From NCBI RefSeq assembly GCF_013141695.1, contig NZ_WHNY01000019.1, forward strand, positions 1 to 64,000: a DNA stretch of 64,000 nt, in the 5' to 3' direction. Positions 45,600 through 54,523 of the stretch are shown piece by piece (position 1 is the first letter of the stretch; each line of letters begins with the position of its first letter). This DNA is from Paenibacillus plantarum. GTDB lineage: Bacteria; Bacillota; Bacilli; Paenibacillales; NBRC-103111. The notes beneath the pieces were generated by a model that saw only the letters and a list, made by a program, of their open reading frames with translations, searched no databases and had not been told where the DNA came from. The position numbers and the translations under genes were made by a program.

Positions 45600-47240
45600 T
45601 TAATTCCCCCTGATCTCTTTACGATAATCGGCCGGAGAGGTTCCGATGAACCGTTTGAACATTCGGCTAAAATGCTCCGGCGACTGATATCCCACTTGAT
45701 ACGAAATTTCATACCGCTTCAAATCCGTTACGGCAAGCAAACGCTTCGCTTCCTCGATCCGTACCTCGGAGACGAAGTCCCAAACGTTTTGATTGGTTTC
45801 CCTTTTAAACAAATAACTTACATAGGCCGCACTGAAATGAACCTCACCTGCAATATCCTGAATCTTCAGCTCATGGTTGCCATAATGATTGTAGATGTAC
45901 GCCGTTATGCGGGATACAACCGTCTGATCCCTCTCACTAATACAGGCACGTATCACATCAGAGAGCCCTTGAACATACTCCTCAAGACAAGCTACTTTTC
46001 GACTGATTTCCATCCCTCTAAAATAAACATCCGGATCATACTGGCGGAAGGAACTGCTTGATTCTTGTCCATTATCAAAGAGCAACCCATACAACCGGTA
46101 CACCAATAATCCGAAGCAACTATGAAACAAACCTTCTGAATGCAACAAGTTAGCCAGTATTTTCACAGCAGATTGCAGCTCCTGAGCCAGCTTAGCCTCG
46201 TCCACCGTCTTCATGTGGAGCACGATCTCTTCAACCTTGGCTGCCCATTCCATCATTCGCATATTGCCTAAAGCCGACATATCTTCATAATAAAGTACAT
46301 TATTATCGGGGTGCAGCTTGCGCCATTCAATGGCCGCATTCGCCTCTTCCATCAGCTTTGGCAGCATCGACAAATCCGGGTTAAGTGTACTCATTCCGAC
46401 GGTGACGTCCACATTCAAATATTGCTTCAGATTAATAATGATCGTTTGACCGATCAGATTCAGTTGCGAATTCATCGGCAGCCGCGTGTCCACGTTATCG
46501 GAAGCTTCCAATTGGATCACACAAACAAGCTGATTGCCGAATCCGTAAAAGGCGACACCACACCAATCCGATAGACTTTCTTCCAATATATTCACCGATG
46601 CATATTTCAAAAGCTTTCGGTCCATCAATGTAATGTCTTGATTACTAAACCCGCCCTTGCTCAGGTTCAAATGAACGGCGGCGATCCCATACCAATAGCC
46701 TTGCTCCTTGAGTGAACTGCCGATTTCACGAAGCAGATCTTCATAATCTTTCTCCTGCAAATCGGTTTCCGTTACCAATTCGATGAGCGCTTCGTGCCTC
46801 TTTTTGAGCAAATGGCCGTCTTGACTACGATCCGCTTCTGGTCGCTGCAGCGTCAGTCTGCCCATTTCCTTCTTCTCTTGGAGCGCCTTGCCGACCACTC
46901 GCATCAGTTCATCCAGCTCTACAGGCTTGATTAAATAATCCTTAGCACCTAATCGGAGTGCTCTCTTGGCAAAATCAAACTTCTCATGGGCTGAAATGAC
47001 GATAACCGGAAGATGCGGTTGCTCGAGAAGAATCGCTTCCATCAGTTCGATGCCATTCATCATCCCCATCTGTATGTCCGTCAATACGAGATCATAGGTG
47101 TCCATGCGTAAGCAATCCAACGCCTCGAACCCGTTCAGCGCTGTTTCCACATGCTCAATTCCTAGCTCTGATCTCATCAAATAACTTTTAATCCCCGCAC
47201 TAACTGTCGGTTCATCATCCACGACCAGAATTTTATACAT
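45600..47240 (-). CDS. YesN-type response regulator (receiver plus AraC domain)
   Basis: 546 residues from ATG 47240. The receiver domain shows KILVVDDEPTVSAG, phosphoacceptor Asp in LVLTDIQMG and Lys in LIKPVELDEL. A middle dimerisation/helical region is followed by an AraC DNA-binding domain at the C-terminus (QDIAGEVHFSAAYVSYLFKR ... GTSPADYRKEI). AGGGGGG lies 8 bases before ATG; the frame opens at 47264. Its stop lies next to the kinase start, so they are translated in tandem. It likely activates the transporter operon at 38-43 kb. Confidence 0.93.
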   Translation of the reverse strand: MYKILVVDDEPTVSAGIKSYLMRSELGIEHVETALNGFEALDCLRMDTYDLVLTDIQMGMMNGIELMEAILLEQPHLPVIVISAHEKFDFAKRALRLGAKDYLIKPVELDELMRVVGKALQEKKEMGRLTLQRPEADRSQDGHLLKKRHEALIELVTETDLQEKDYEDLLREIGSSLKEQGYWYGIAAVHLNLSKGGFSNQDITLMDRKLLKYASVNILEESLSDWCGVAFYGFGNQLVCVIQLEASDNVDTRLPMNSQLNLIGQTIIINLKQYLNVDVTVGMSTLNPDLSMLPKLMEEANAAIEWRKLHPDNNVLYYEDMSALGNMRMMEWAAKVEEIVLHMKTVDEAKLAQELQSAVKILANLLHSEGLFHSCFGLLVYRLYGLLFDNGQESSSSFRQYDPDVYFRGMEISRKVACLEEYVQGLSDVIRACISERDQTVVSRITAYIYNHYGNHELKIQDIAGEVHFSAAYVSYLFKRETNQNVWDFVSEVRIEEAKRLLAVTDLKRYEISYQVGYQSPEHFSRMFKRFIGTSPADYRKEIRGN

Positions 47241-47368
47241 CGCCGGTTCCCCCCTGTAAGACAACCTAGTGCCAACTATGCGCTATGATACCATGTTAGC
47301 CTTCGGCTACTGCACTGTCTATGATAATTTCAGGGAAGAACGTGATCAATTCTATGACGATTATGTAA

Positions 47369-47408
47369 GAAAAAAAAAGCGAGGCCTGGAATCGCTCCAT
47401 ACCTCGCT
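47369..47408 (-). terminator. terminator of the GH43 gene
   Basis: GCGAGG and CCTCGC arms, with a second inner stem, followed by T10 on the minus strand. Confidence 0.9.
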
Positions 47409-47419
47409 TCACACTTCAA

Positions 47420-48883
47420 TTAATTAATCGTCCACTGCTGATTATTGCCGCCGTTCCACGTATATTGGATGTTCTGTCCGCCATCTGCAGTTGAGCTGCC
47501 ACTGATATCCATAAATTTACGGCTATTGCGATTCTCGATGGCATAATAGCCAGTTCCTAGATCAACCAGCAGCCATTCTTGATTCTTTCCGCCATTGCTA
47601 GCATACTGAATGTTCGTTGCACCATCCGCCGTGGATTGTCCGTTGATATCCATATATTTGCCGCTTTGTTTGTTGATAATACTGTAGTAACCATTCGCTT
47701 TCTTCACGAATTGCCATCTCTGGAACAGCGCTGTCGTATCCGTAAACTGCTGAATCGGCGCTGCACTGAGCGTTTTATCCGACCCGCTAACAGCTAGTGA
47801 CTTATTGCTATTTCGATTGAGTATCTTATAATTCGTAGTTGAATTAATGCTGTAATTCGATCCCGAAATCGTCCCCGTCGCCGTATCTATCGTTAATTTG
47901 TCATAATACGTAAGGCTCATAGACGTATTCGACGGGAACGATATCGGCAGGAATACGTACCTCGAGTCATTCACAATGCCTCCCCATGCACCTGCCCATC
48001 GATCCCCAATATAAAGATAGGATGTTGTGGAAGTACCTTGAACAGGAACAATATAAGCTGGCTGAGAATCAAAGGAAGTACCGTCTCCGACGTTGCTAAG
48101 CGCACTCCATGTCCCTGAGATGCTAGTAGCTGTCCCATATTTCATCTGATTCGGCGCCCAGCCGGTTGCTCCCGAGGTCACGAGGAAGTAGACGCCATTC
48201 CTTTTGAACATAGCAGCTGCTTCACGTTGAGAACCTACCCAAACCTTCTGAACCAAGGAGGCAATGGATCGGTAATCGGAAGAAAGCTTATAAATATGCG
48301 TATCTAAATTTTCTCTGGCAGATGAAATGAAGTAGGCGGATCCATCGTCATCCACGAACAAGGTATCATCACGAGACATGTACTGACCCTGTGGTTGGAA
48401 GCTGCCCTGCCAGGTGTAGTTGCCATCAACGGTTGAAGAGTAAGCAACTGCTGCTCTTGCTTCGCTGTAATCAACCCCATTTTCTTTGTGCATCCACATA
48501 ACGAATTGACCTGTAGAGGCATTGTAAATGACTTTAGGCCGCTCAATATTCGCAGTCGCAAGTTCTGGATCAGACGAATGTTTGAGTACATTGTTGCGGA
48601 ATTCCCATGTTTTGAGATCCGTAGAGCGGTAACAAGCGACTAAGTTATCTCCGCTTCTATTTTCGCCAAACCAGTAGTAATAAGTTCCTACTTTAATGAT
48701 ACCTCCGCCATGCGCTTGCAAAAGATTTCCTGCACTATCCTTTATTTGAACGCCATTACTTGGAATGGTAACGCTTGCAGCTTCTGCCTTTTGTGTGGTC
48801 AAAAACAATGACAGGAATAGCGTAACTATCAATCCTACAATGAACAACTTACCTACCAATTTTTCATTTGAATGAACGTACAC
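47420..48883 (-). CDS. secreted GH43 enzyme (subfamily 24-like) with ricin-type CBM13
   Basis: 487 residues from GTG 48883. A signal peptide (LVGKLFIVGLIVTLFLSLFL, cut after AEAA) precedes a five-bladed beta-propeller GH43 domain: QAHGGGIIKVGTYYYWFGEN, ERPKVIYNASTG, SRDDTLFVDDDGSAYFISSA. The C-terminal 130 residues are a ricin B-type lectin (CBM13) with QxW motifs RWQF, QEWLL and QQWTI. This arrangement matches exo-beta-1,3-galactanases of GH43_24, which lack the classic acid Asp of other GH43 members and cut arabinogalactan main chains. AAAGG lies 9 bases before GTG 48883. It follows the two-component genes and may belong to the same galactan system, though no operon link is seen. Confidence 0.85.
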   Translation of the reverse strand: MYVHSNEKLVGKLFIVGLIVTLFLSLFLTTQKAEAASVTIPSNGVQIKDSAGNLLQAHGGGIIKVGTYYYWFGENRSGDNLVACYRSTDLKTWEFRNNVLKHSSDPELATANIERPKVIYNASTGQFVMWMHKENGVDYSEARAAVAYSSTVDGNYTWQGSFQPQGQYMSRDDTLFVDDDGSAYFISSARENLDTHIYKLSSDYRSIASLVQKVWVGSQREAAAMFKRNGVYFLVTSGATGWAPNQMKYGTATSISGTWSALSNVGDGTSFDSQPAYIVPVQGTSTTSYLYIGDRWAGAWGGIVNDSRYVFLPISFPSNTSMSLTYYDKLTIDTATGTISGSNYSINSTTNYKILNRNSNKSLAVSGSDKTLSAAPIQQFTDTTALFQRWQFVKKANGYYSIINKQSGKYMDINGQSTADGATNIQYASNGGKNQEWLLVDLGTGYYAIENRNSRKFMDISGSSTADGGQNIQYTWNGGNNQQWTIN

Positions 48884-49123
48884 GGCTCTCATCCTTTCGT
48901 TCTAAACTGAGACAAGCGGTACTTCAATCCTACTGAGACATCCCTCTGTCAGCTTTATGTTCACCCCCATTCCATATCCAACTGAGGCTAATGTTAGAAG
49001 ATTCATGGGCTGATTCATAGTGAATTATCACAAGTTCTATGAACAATTCAAACAATGGGATTCCCCACTTTCGCCACATTCCTGAACTTTTTGCATGTCC
49101 ACCCCGTGAAATTGTCTTGAACC

Positions 49124-49162
49124 CAAAAAAAGAGCCTCGCTGGTTAGCGGGCTCTTCGAATA
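49124..49162 (-). terminator. terminator of the MFS gene
   Basis: GAGCCCGCTAACC ... AGCGAGGCTC arms followed by TTTTTTTGGG on the minus strand, just after the MFS stop. Confidence 0.85.
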
Positions 49163-49164
49163 TG

Positions 49165-50412
49165 TTAATGTGCGCTCTCGACTTCATCCACGTGTTTCAA
49201 ATGCTGACGATTCAACCAAAGATAGATAACCGCGACAACAACACATGCACCGCCGACAATAAACGGCATATGCGGGTTGAACCATTCAGCCAGTTTACCT
49301 GCTAGGAATGGGGCGATGGCGCCTCCGATGAAACGCAAGAAGCTATAGGCTGCAGAAGCCGTTGGTCGTTCGACGGGCGCTGCATTCATGACTGCGGTCG
49401 TGATTAAGGTATTATTGTTTCCTAAGAAAGCACCCGCGACGATAACTGCGATGATAATGACGGTTTTGTCCGTTGTCCAATTGGCCATCACGAATAAGGT
49501 AACAGCGAACAATAGTAATTGAACACACATGGAAGGCACAGTTCCAAAACGTTTCTGCAGTTTCGGCGCCGTAAAGACAGAGGTAAAGGCAAGCATAAGT
49601 CCCCAGCCTAAGAAGACGTAACCGAGTTGATGCTCATCCAATCCTAACTTGCCCAAGACTAGTGCGGCATATACAAGCAAGGTGAAGAACCCGAAGTTAT
49701 AAAGAAAAGCTGCGATTCCGAATGTACGAAGTGCTTTGAATTTCAAGGCGCGGAATGGATCGGCCAATGAAGCTTTTTGGGGACGAATTTGGGTTTGCGG
49801 TTTAGGCATAATAAATAGAATCATGAAGAAAGCAATGACCATGAGACCAGCTACGCCGAAGAATGGACCTCTCCAAGAGATAGCTCCCAGCTCTCCCCCC
49901 AACAGAGGGCCTACGGAAATCCCTAGACCAACAGCTACTTCGAACAAAATAATGGAACGTGCAACGCCTGTTTTGGACAAAGATACAATCGCGGACAACG
50001 CGGTTGCGACGAATAGCGCGTTACCGAGCCCCCATCCTCCACGTAACCAAACAAGACTCCAAATACTATTTGACATACCACCCAATGCCGAGAAGAGAGC
50101 AATGATGATGATGCCAGCGAGCAGCGTTTTTTTGATGCCCAGTCGGGACGAGACGACGCCTGTGATCAGCATGGCTACAGCCATGACGGCGTTATAACTC
50201 GTGAATAATAAGGTAACATCACTATGGGAAGCATGGAGCTTCTTAGCGATAGCGGGCAATATCGGGTCGACAAGACCGAGACCCATGAAAGCGATAATAC
50301 TGGCGAAAACGACCGCCCATACCGCTTTCGGTTGACTAAACATACTGACTTTTTGCGTATTCTGTTGCGGATGTGAGGCCGTATTGGCCTTACTCGTAGC
50401 TGTAGGTTGCAT
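49165..50412 (-). CDS. MFS drug-type efflux transporter
   Basis: 415 residues with 12 predicted transmembrane helices. After a polar start (MQPTATSKANTASHPQQNTQ), the first helix contains AFMGLGLVDPILPAIAKKLHA, typical of drug-proton antiporters of the Bcr/TetA-like MFS group; RLGIKKTLLAG is the loop 2-3 motif. AAAGGAG lies about 11 bases before ATG. It follows the MerR gene by 17 bases; one promoter serves both. Role is likely export of a drug or cell-damaging compound sensed by MerR; no substrate evidence. Confidence 0.88.
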   Translation of the reverse strand: MQPTATSKANTASHPQQNTQKVSMFSQPKAVWAVVFASIIAFMGLGLVDPILPAIAKKLHASHSDVTLLFTSYNAVMAVAMLITGVVSSRLGIKKTLLAGIIIIALFSALGGMSNSIWSLVWLRGGWGLGNALFVATALSAIVSLSKTGVARSIILFEVAVGLGISVGPLLGGELGAISWRGPFFGVAGLMVIAFFMILFIMPKPQTQIRPQKASLADPFRALKFKALRTFGIAAFLYNFGFFTLLVYAALVLGKLGLDEHQLGYVFLGWGLMLAFTSVFTAPKLQKRFGTVPSMCVQLLLFAVTLFVMANWTTDKTVIIIAVIVAGAFLGNNNTLITTAVMNAAPVERPTASAAYSFLRFIGGAIAPFLAGKLAEWFNPHMPFIVGGACVVVAVIYLWLNRQHLKHVDEVESAH

Positions 50413-50429
50413 ATTACGAAAGACTCCTT

Positions 50430-50855
50430 TTATGTTGACATTTTAGTGATACCATCGTTGATTCGTTTCTGAATGTGCTCCATTTCCTTACGAAATTCAG
50501 TCATTTTGTTGAGCTTCTGATCCACCATATCTAGCTGTTGGTCAACCATGATCTTCATTTCTTTCAGCTGCTGCAGCTTTTGCTCAGCTTCCCCCGTTTT
50601 TAAATACACTTCTTTTTGCTCGTCCATTTTCTCGCGAATCGCTACGAAATCCTGAATCTCCATAAGTGAAAATCCGAGGACATCTCTGGCATTTACGATT
50701 TGACTCAATCTTTCGATATGCTTACGTGTGTATAAGCGCATGCCGCCTTCACTTCGTTCTGGTGGAAATAATACTCCAATTTCCTCATAGTATCGAATCG
50801 TTCGCTTCGTCAATCCGCTCTCTTTGGCTACATCATCAATTTTGAATTTATCCAT
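50430..50855 (-). CDS. MerR-family regulator of the MFS exporter
   Basis: 141 residues from ATG 50855. The N-terminal winged helix (KIDDVAKESGLTKRTIRYYE ... GMRLYTRKHIERL) is followed by a long coiled-coil dimer helix (KTGEAEQKLQQLKEMKIMVD) and no obvious metal-binding Cys, so a drug-type MerR rather than a metal sensor. GGGAG lies about 7 bases before ATG; the frame opens at 50873. It is encoded just before the transporter. Its promoter (50898-50926) holds a perfect palindrome, expected to be its own operator. Confidence 0.9.
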   Translation of the reverse strand: MDKFKIDDVAKESGLTKRTIRYYEEIGVLFPPERSEGGMRLYTRKHIERLSQIVNARDVLGFSLMEIQDFVAIREKMDEQKEVYLKTGEAEQKLQQLKEMKIMVDQQLDMVDQKLNKMTEFRKEMEHIQKRINDGITKMST

Positions 50856-50897
50856 GTATACACTCCCATCCACATCGATTTCTATCGCGATGTGATT

Positions 50898-50933
50898 ATC
50901 ATAATCCTAATAAACGTTAACGTCAACGTTAAC
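50898..50933 (-). promoter_or_regulatory. MerR-MFS promoter with palindromic operator
   Basis: On the minus strand, -35 TTGACG (50921-50926) and -10 TATGAT (50898-50903) are separated by 17 bases. GTTAACGT and ACGTTAAC (50916-50933) form an 18-bp perfect palindrome with a 2-base centre covering the -35 box. Proposed as the autoregulatory MerR site. Confidence 0.65.
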
Positions 50934-51091
50934 TTTTGAAGAAGAAATGTGCATCGCCCAATTACCAGGTTTAGTATGTACAACTTATCGCTTTCTATGT
51001 CGATTAGGCTTCAAGCTGCTGGAAATAAGTGATGACGAATTGACGGAACCGCCGCGGGTATTCCCCTTCTAATTGCCTGCGGACAGAACAA

Positions 51092-51139
51092 AAATAAGCA
51101 TGTTTCATCAATGATCTCATTGATCGAACATGCTTTTTC
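51092..51139 (-). terminator. terminator of the HD-domain gene
   Basis: AAGCATGTT ... AACATGCTT with inner ATCAATGA/TCATTGAT, followed on the minus strand by TATTTTTG. It lies directly after the HD gene stop. Confidence 0.75.
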
Positions 51140-51150
51140 CTTACGTATGT

Positions 51151-51864
51151 TCATGATTGATACACTTCATTCACTGCCATCGTGGCTACTGTACGATTTC
51201 CTGCCCTATATCCCAATCTTCCTGCCTCGATTTGTACGTCAGCCAACGCCTCTTCCGTTATCCTTTTGATGTCAACAAGTGAAACCATCTCATCATTGAC
51301 CATATCGGGGAGAATGTTAGTTAAGAAATAGTCTACACAGAATAAATCAATGTTTTTAATTTTAATTAACGCATTTCGATACATCGTAACGAATTCTTTC
51401 TCTGTATTTCCCTTTTGTATCTCAGCAAAAGCCTCGTACACTTGATCCATTTTATCCGCAACTTCCAAAATGAGTCCTTCGATTGAACCATCTTTACCTT
51501 CTTGCAGTTGTTTATGGAATGTCTCTTTAAACTCAGCGGGAATATGTTCCTCAATGAAGTTATAGACCATTCCTTCTTCTACTTGTTGGATCAATAATCG
51601 GAGTTCAAGTGACGCATGTTTGACAGGCGTTTTGATATCTCCAATGAAGATTTCACCATAATCATGACTGCTGGTGATTTCATAAAGCTTTTTCCAGTTA
51701 ATTATTGCACCATTTTTCTCTTCGATATCCGCTAGTGTTTTGGCATACTGAATAACTTTCCATGAATGAGCCGCCACACTATGTTCTTCAAACTTGAACT
51801 TCCCTGGACATCGAATGATTCTCTCTAGCTCATTTAAAGACCTAAAATAAGTATGAATGCCCAT
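51151..51864 (-). CDS. HD-domain phosphohydrolase (YfbR-like)
   Basis: 237 residues. HD-superfamily metal ligands: EEHSVAAHSW (first His), SSHDYGE (the HD pair) and a later Asp in LEVADKMDQ. The overall layout resembles YfbR/HD_3 5'-deoxynucleotidases, though it is longer at the C-terminus. AGGGAG precedes ATG by about 9 bases. It stands alone between the MerR and phn operons. Function inferred only from family: nucleotide hydrolysis. Confidence 0.8.
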   Translation of the reverse strand: MGIHTYFRSLNELERIIRCPGKFKFEEHSVAAHSWKVIQYAKTLADIEEKNGAIINWKKLYEITSSHDYGEIFIGDIKTPVKHASLELRLLIQQVEEGMVYNFIEEHIPAEFKETFHKQLQEGKDGSIEGLILEVADKMDQVYEAFAEIQKGNTEKEFVTMYRNALIKIKNIDLFCVDYFLTNILPDMVNDEMVSLVDIKRITEEALADVQIEAGRLGYRAGNRTVATMAVNEVYQS

Positions 51865-51957
51865 AGTTGTAATCTCCCTGTTTGTATATTCGGGTCCCTC
51901 TTTATACTATACAAGCTACCTGTTAAATGGGGATTAAAACTACGTCATACTATTGTT

Positions 51958-52008
51958 AACAATAAAAGCTGCCACCCGGTTAAGAACACCGAACGACAGC
52001 TGTTAATT
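51958..52008 (-). terminator. terminator of the phn operon
   Basis: AGCTGTCGTTCGGT ... ACCGGGTGGCAGCT arms followed by TTTATTGTT on the minus strand, about 40 bases after phnE2. Confidence 0.7.
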
Positions 52009-52050
52009 ACTTTCGATTCCTATTTCCCCGCAAGCTTCATGCATGAACCA

Positions 52051-52914
52051 TTAACTTCTTAATTTCTTCTTGATTCTCGAGGCAATGATTTCAATCAGGA
52101 TCGCAAAAGCGAGAATAAAATACGTAATGGCCCCAATTTCTCGTACATCATAATAAAAGGAACTCGCCATGAACATATCATAACCAATACCACCCGCACC
52201 TGCTGCTGCACCCATCGCTACTGCAACTGCAAAATTGATCTCAAATCTCATGAAGGTCCATGATATTAAATAGTTGACTGAGGAAGGAATCACGGCTTGA
52301 AAAACAATTTGCCACCAATTAGCGCCACTTGCTTTCAAGGCTTCAATCGTCCCCTTATCCAGTTCCTCGAATGATTCCGAATAGGCTTTGACCAAGTAGC
52401 TGATAGAATGAAACGTCATGCCAATCACGGCCGCCACACTTCCAAGACCTGCTGCAATGGCAAAAATCAACACCCATAATACCGTTGGAACTGCTCGAAT
52501 GAAAGCCACAACACCTTTAATGACGAGCGACACCTTCGGATTGCTTAGATTTGAGGCAGCCAACAAGCCTAGAAATAGCGCGATAACGGCACCAAACAGA
52601 GTTGTTAGAAATGCTAGTCCTAGTGTAATCGTGATTTGCTGAAGTGCCTCAATAAACGTAAAGTGATGAAGACTTGGTTGAAAAAACATCGTCTTAATCG
52701 TCAGCGCTGTTTGAGAAATGGCTTGCAACATTTGAATATCCTTGTAATCAAATGTAATAAATCCATAGATCGTCAATCCGACCAATCCCAATAACGTTAA
52801 TCGAATCACCCAGGCTTGCTTATTAAACGGTATAGTCCCCCTGCGTTTCCGAAGAACTTTAAACCGTTCCATATCCGTGTCAGAGACGGCTCTAATGGCT
52901 TCCTGAAGTCCCAT
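52051..52914 (-). CDS. phnE: phosphonate ABC permease PhnE2
   Basis: 287 residues with about six transmembrane helices and the permease loop FEELDKGTIEALKASGANWW followed by QAVIPSSVNYL. It is the second of two tandem PhnE permeases that pair as a heterodimer, common in Gram-positives. ATG directly follows the PhnE1 stop; GGAAGGTG lies 10 bases upstream in the end of phnE1. Last gene of the operon, before the terminator at 51958. Confidence 0.92.
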   Translation of the reverse strand: MGLQEAIRAVSDTDMERFKVLRKRRGTIPFNKQAWVIRLTLLGLVGLTIYGFITFDYKDIQMLQAISQTALTIKTMFFQPSLHHFTFIEALQQITITLGLAFLTTLFGAVIALFLGLLAASNLSNPKVSLVIKGVVAFIRAVPTVLWVLIFAIAAGLGSVAAVIGMTFHSISYLVKAYSESFEELDKGTIEALKASGANWWQIVFQAVIPSSVNYLISWTFMRFEINFAVAVAMGAAAGAGGIGYDMFMASSFYYDVREIGAITYFILAFAILIEIIASRIKKKLRS

Positions 52915-53700
52915 TTACAAAATCACCTTCCTGACGTAATTAGAAACCGATTCTATAAGGAATATCGTAATTACGATGAAAATGACAACCAAAGATGCTG
53001 AGCTATAATTTAAGCTTTTGTAGTAGAGATTAAACAGAAAGCCAATGCCCGTTCCTGTCAAAATGCCAATCAAAGTAGCGTGTCGGATGTTCGTTTCTAC
53101 CATAAACAAGATCCAACTAAGCAATTGAGGCATACTAGAAGGGATAACCGATTGAAAAATAATTGAAAAATAGCTTGCTCCCGTAGCCCTTAAAGCTTCC
53201 ACAGAACTGTTGCTTACTTCATCAATGGACTCCATAAAGGCACGGGTCAAGAATCCGAACGAACCGAAGAACAGAGCGAAGTACCCCGTTAGCACATTTT
53301 GCCCAAAAGAAATCAGTAGAATCATCGACCATGCGGCAACATCAATGTTACGAAATAAGGTAGCTATGGATCGACTTATCCAGCTGAAAATTCCGCCGAC
53401 ACCCGTTGTATGGGAACCAGCTATGGCGAATAACAACGCGAAGATTGCGGCAACGGTAGTTGCAGCTACGGAAACGAGCAACGTTTCAACCAGGCTTGTT
53501 GCAATATCGGGAAGCTTTTTTAATGCTTTCTCATTGGGATAAAAATTATTAAAAGCCCATTCCGCTGCCTTCGGTATCGAGGTAAAGCCTTTAATGACAT
53601 TGTACTCCGTAATGATGATGGCAATCACCGTAATGACCAGCATAATGGCACAGAAGAGCATCGTATTCATCCGTTTGCGGAGAAAGAAATTATCCTGCAT
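52915..53700 (-). CDS. phnE: phosphonate ABC permease PhnE1
   Basis: 261 residues from ATG 53700, six helices, and the loop VSNSSVEALRATGASYFSII followed by FQSVIPSSMPQL. The frame opens at 53742, but ATG 53700 with GGAGAG 6 bases upstream, inside the end of phnC, is the natural start (11-base overlap). Forms the membrane channel with PhnE2 for phosphonate import. Confidence 0.92.
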   Translation of the reverse strand: MQDNFFLRKRMNTMLFCAIMLVITVIAIIITEYNVIKGFTSIPKAAEWAFNNFYPNEKALKKLPDIATSLVETLLVSVAATTVAAIFALLFAIAGSHTTGVGGIFSWISRSIATLFRNIDVAAWSMILLISFGQNVLTGYFALFFGSFGFLTRAFMESIDEVSNSSVEALRATGASYFSIIFQSVIPSSMPQLLSWILFMVETNIRHATLIGILTGTGIGFLFNLYYKSLNYSSASLVVIFIVITIFLIESVSNYVRKVIL

Positions 53701-54478
53701 AACTGCTCTCCATCTTATCGGCATGTTCCTCAAGCTCTGCACCGTAGATCATAGATAACTGCTGGTGCTTAATGCTTGAAGGAGGACCGTCGTAGACGAT
53801 CTCCCCCTTGTTCACACCAATAATCCGGTCTGAATACTTAAGCGCTACTTCCACTTGATGAAGGTTAACAATAATGGTAATTCCCATCGTAGATGAAATG
53901 TTGCGCAAATGATCCATGATAACTCTGGAGGCATTCGGGTCAAGGGATGCTATCGGTTCATCACAGAGCATTAATTTGGGCTCCTGAACGAGCGCACGCG
54001 CGATACCAACACGTTGTCTTTGCCCGCCGCTTAGCTGGTCACATCGCTTATAAGCCTGATCTTCAATGCCAAGAATTTTTAAAACAGCGTACGCATGGTG
54101 CTTTTCTTCCTTCGTATACAGCCCGAGAACTCCCTCCAACGTTGACTTATACCCAAGTCTTCCATGAAGAACATTCTCAATCACAGTTAATCTGTTTACT
54201 AGATTGTAATGTTGAAATACCATGCCCATCCGTGTACGCAGCCGTTTTAATTCCCTTTTGTTAAAATCCATGATATTGTCCCCGTCAAAAATGATCTCAC
54301 CGTTGTTGGCGTCAATCATACGGTTCATACAGCGAAGCAGTGTCGACTTCCCTGCACCGGAGGGTCCGATAATCGAAACGAACTCTCCCTCTCTAACTGT
54401 AAAATTAACATTTGATAACGCGCACGTACCTATCCCATATTGTTTGGACACCTGCTTGAATTCCAATAACGTTGTCAT
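53690..54478 (-). CDS. phnC: phosphonate ABC ATPase PhnC
   Basis: 262 residues. Walker A GPSGAGKST, ABC signature LSGGQRQRVGIARAL, Walker B LMLCDEPIASLDP and the switch His in IIVNLHQVE are all intact. GAGGGAG precedes ATG by about 6 bases. PhnC energises phosphonate uptake with PhnD and the two PhnE proteins. Its 3' end overlaps phnE1. Confidence 0.97.
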   Translation of the reverse strand: MTTLLEFKQVSKQYGIGTCALSNVNFTVREGEFVSIIGPSGAGKSTLLRCMNRMIDANNGEIIFDGDNIMDFNKRELKRLRTRMGMVFQHYNLVNRLTVIENVLHGRLGYKSTLEGVLGLYTKEEKHHAYAVLKILGIEDQAYKRCDQLSGGQRQRVGIARALVQEPKLMLCDEPIASLDPNASRVIMDHLRNISSTMGITIIVNLHQVEVALKYSDRIIGVNKGEIVYDGPPSSIKHQQLSMIYGAELEEHADKMESSYAG

Positions 54479-54523
54479 GGGCGCTCCCTCAATAAGTTAT
54501 ATAAGCCGGCGAAATCATCTTTC

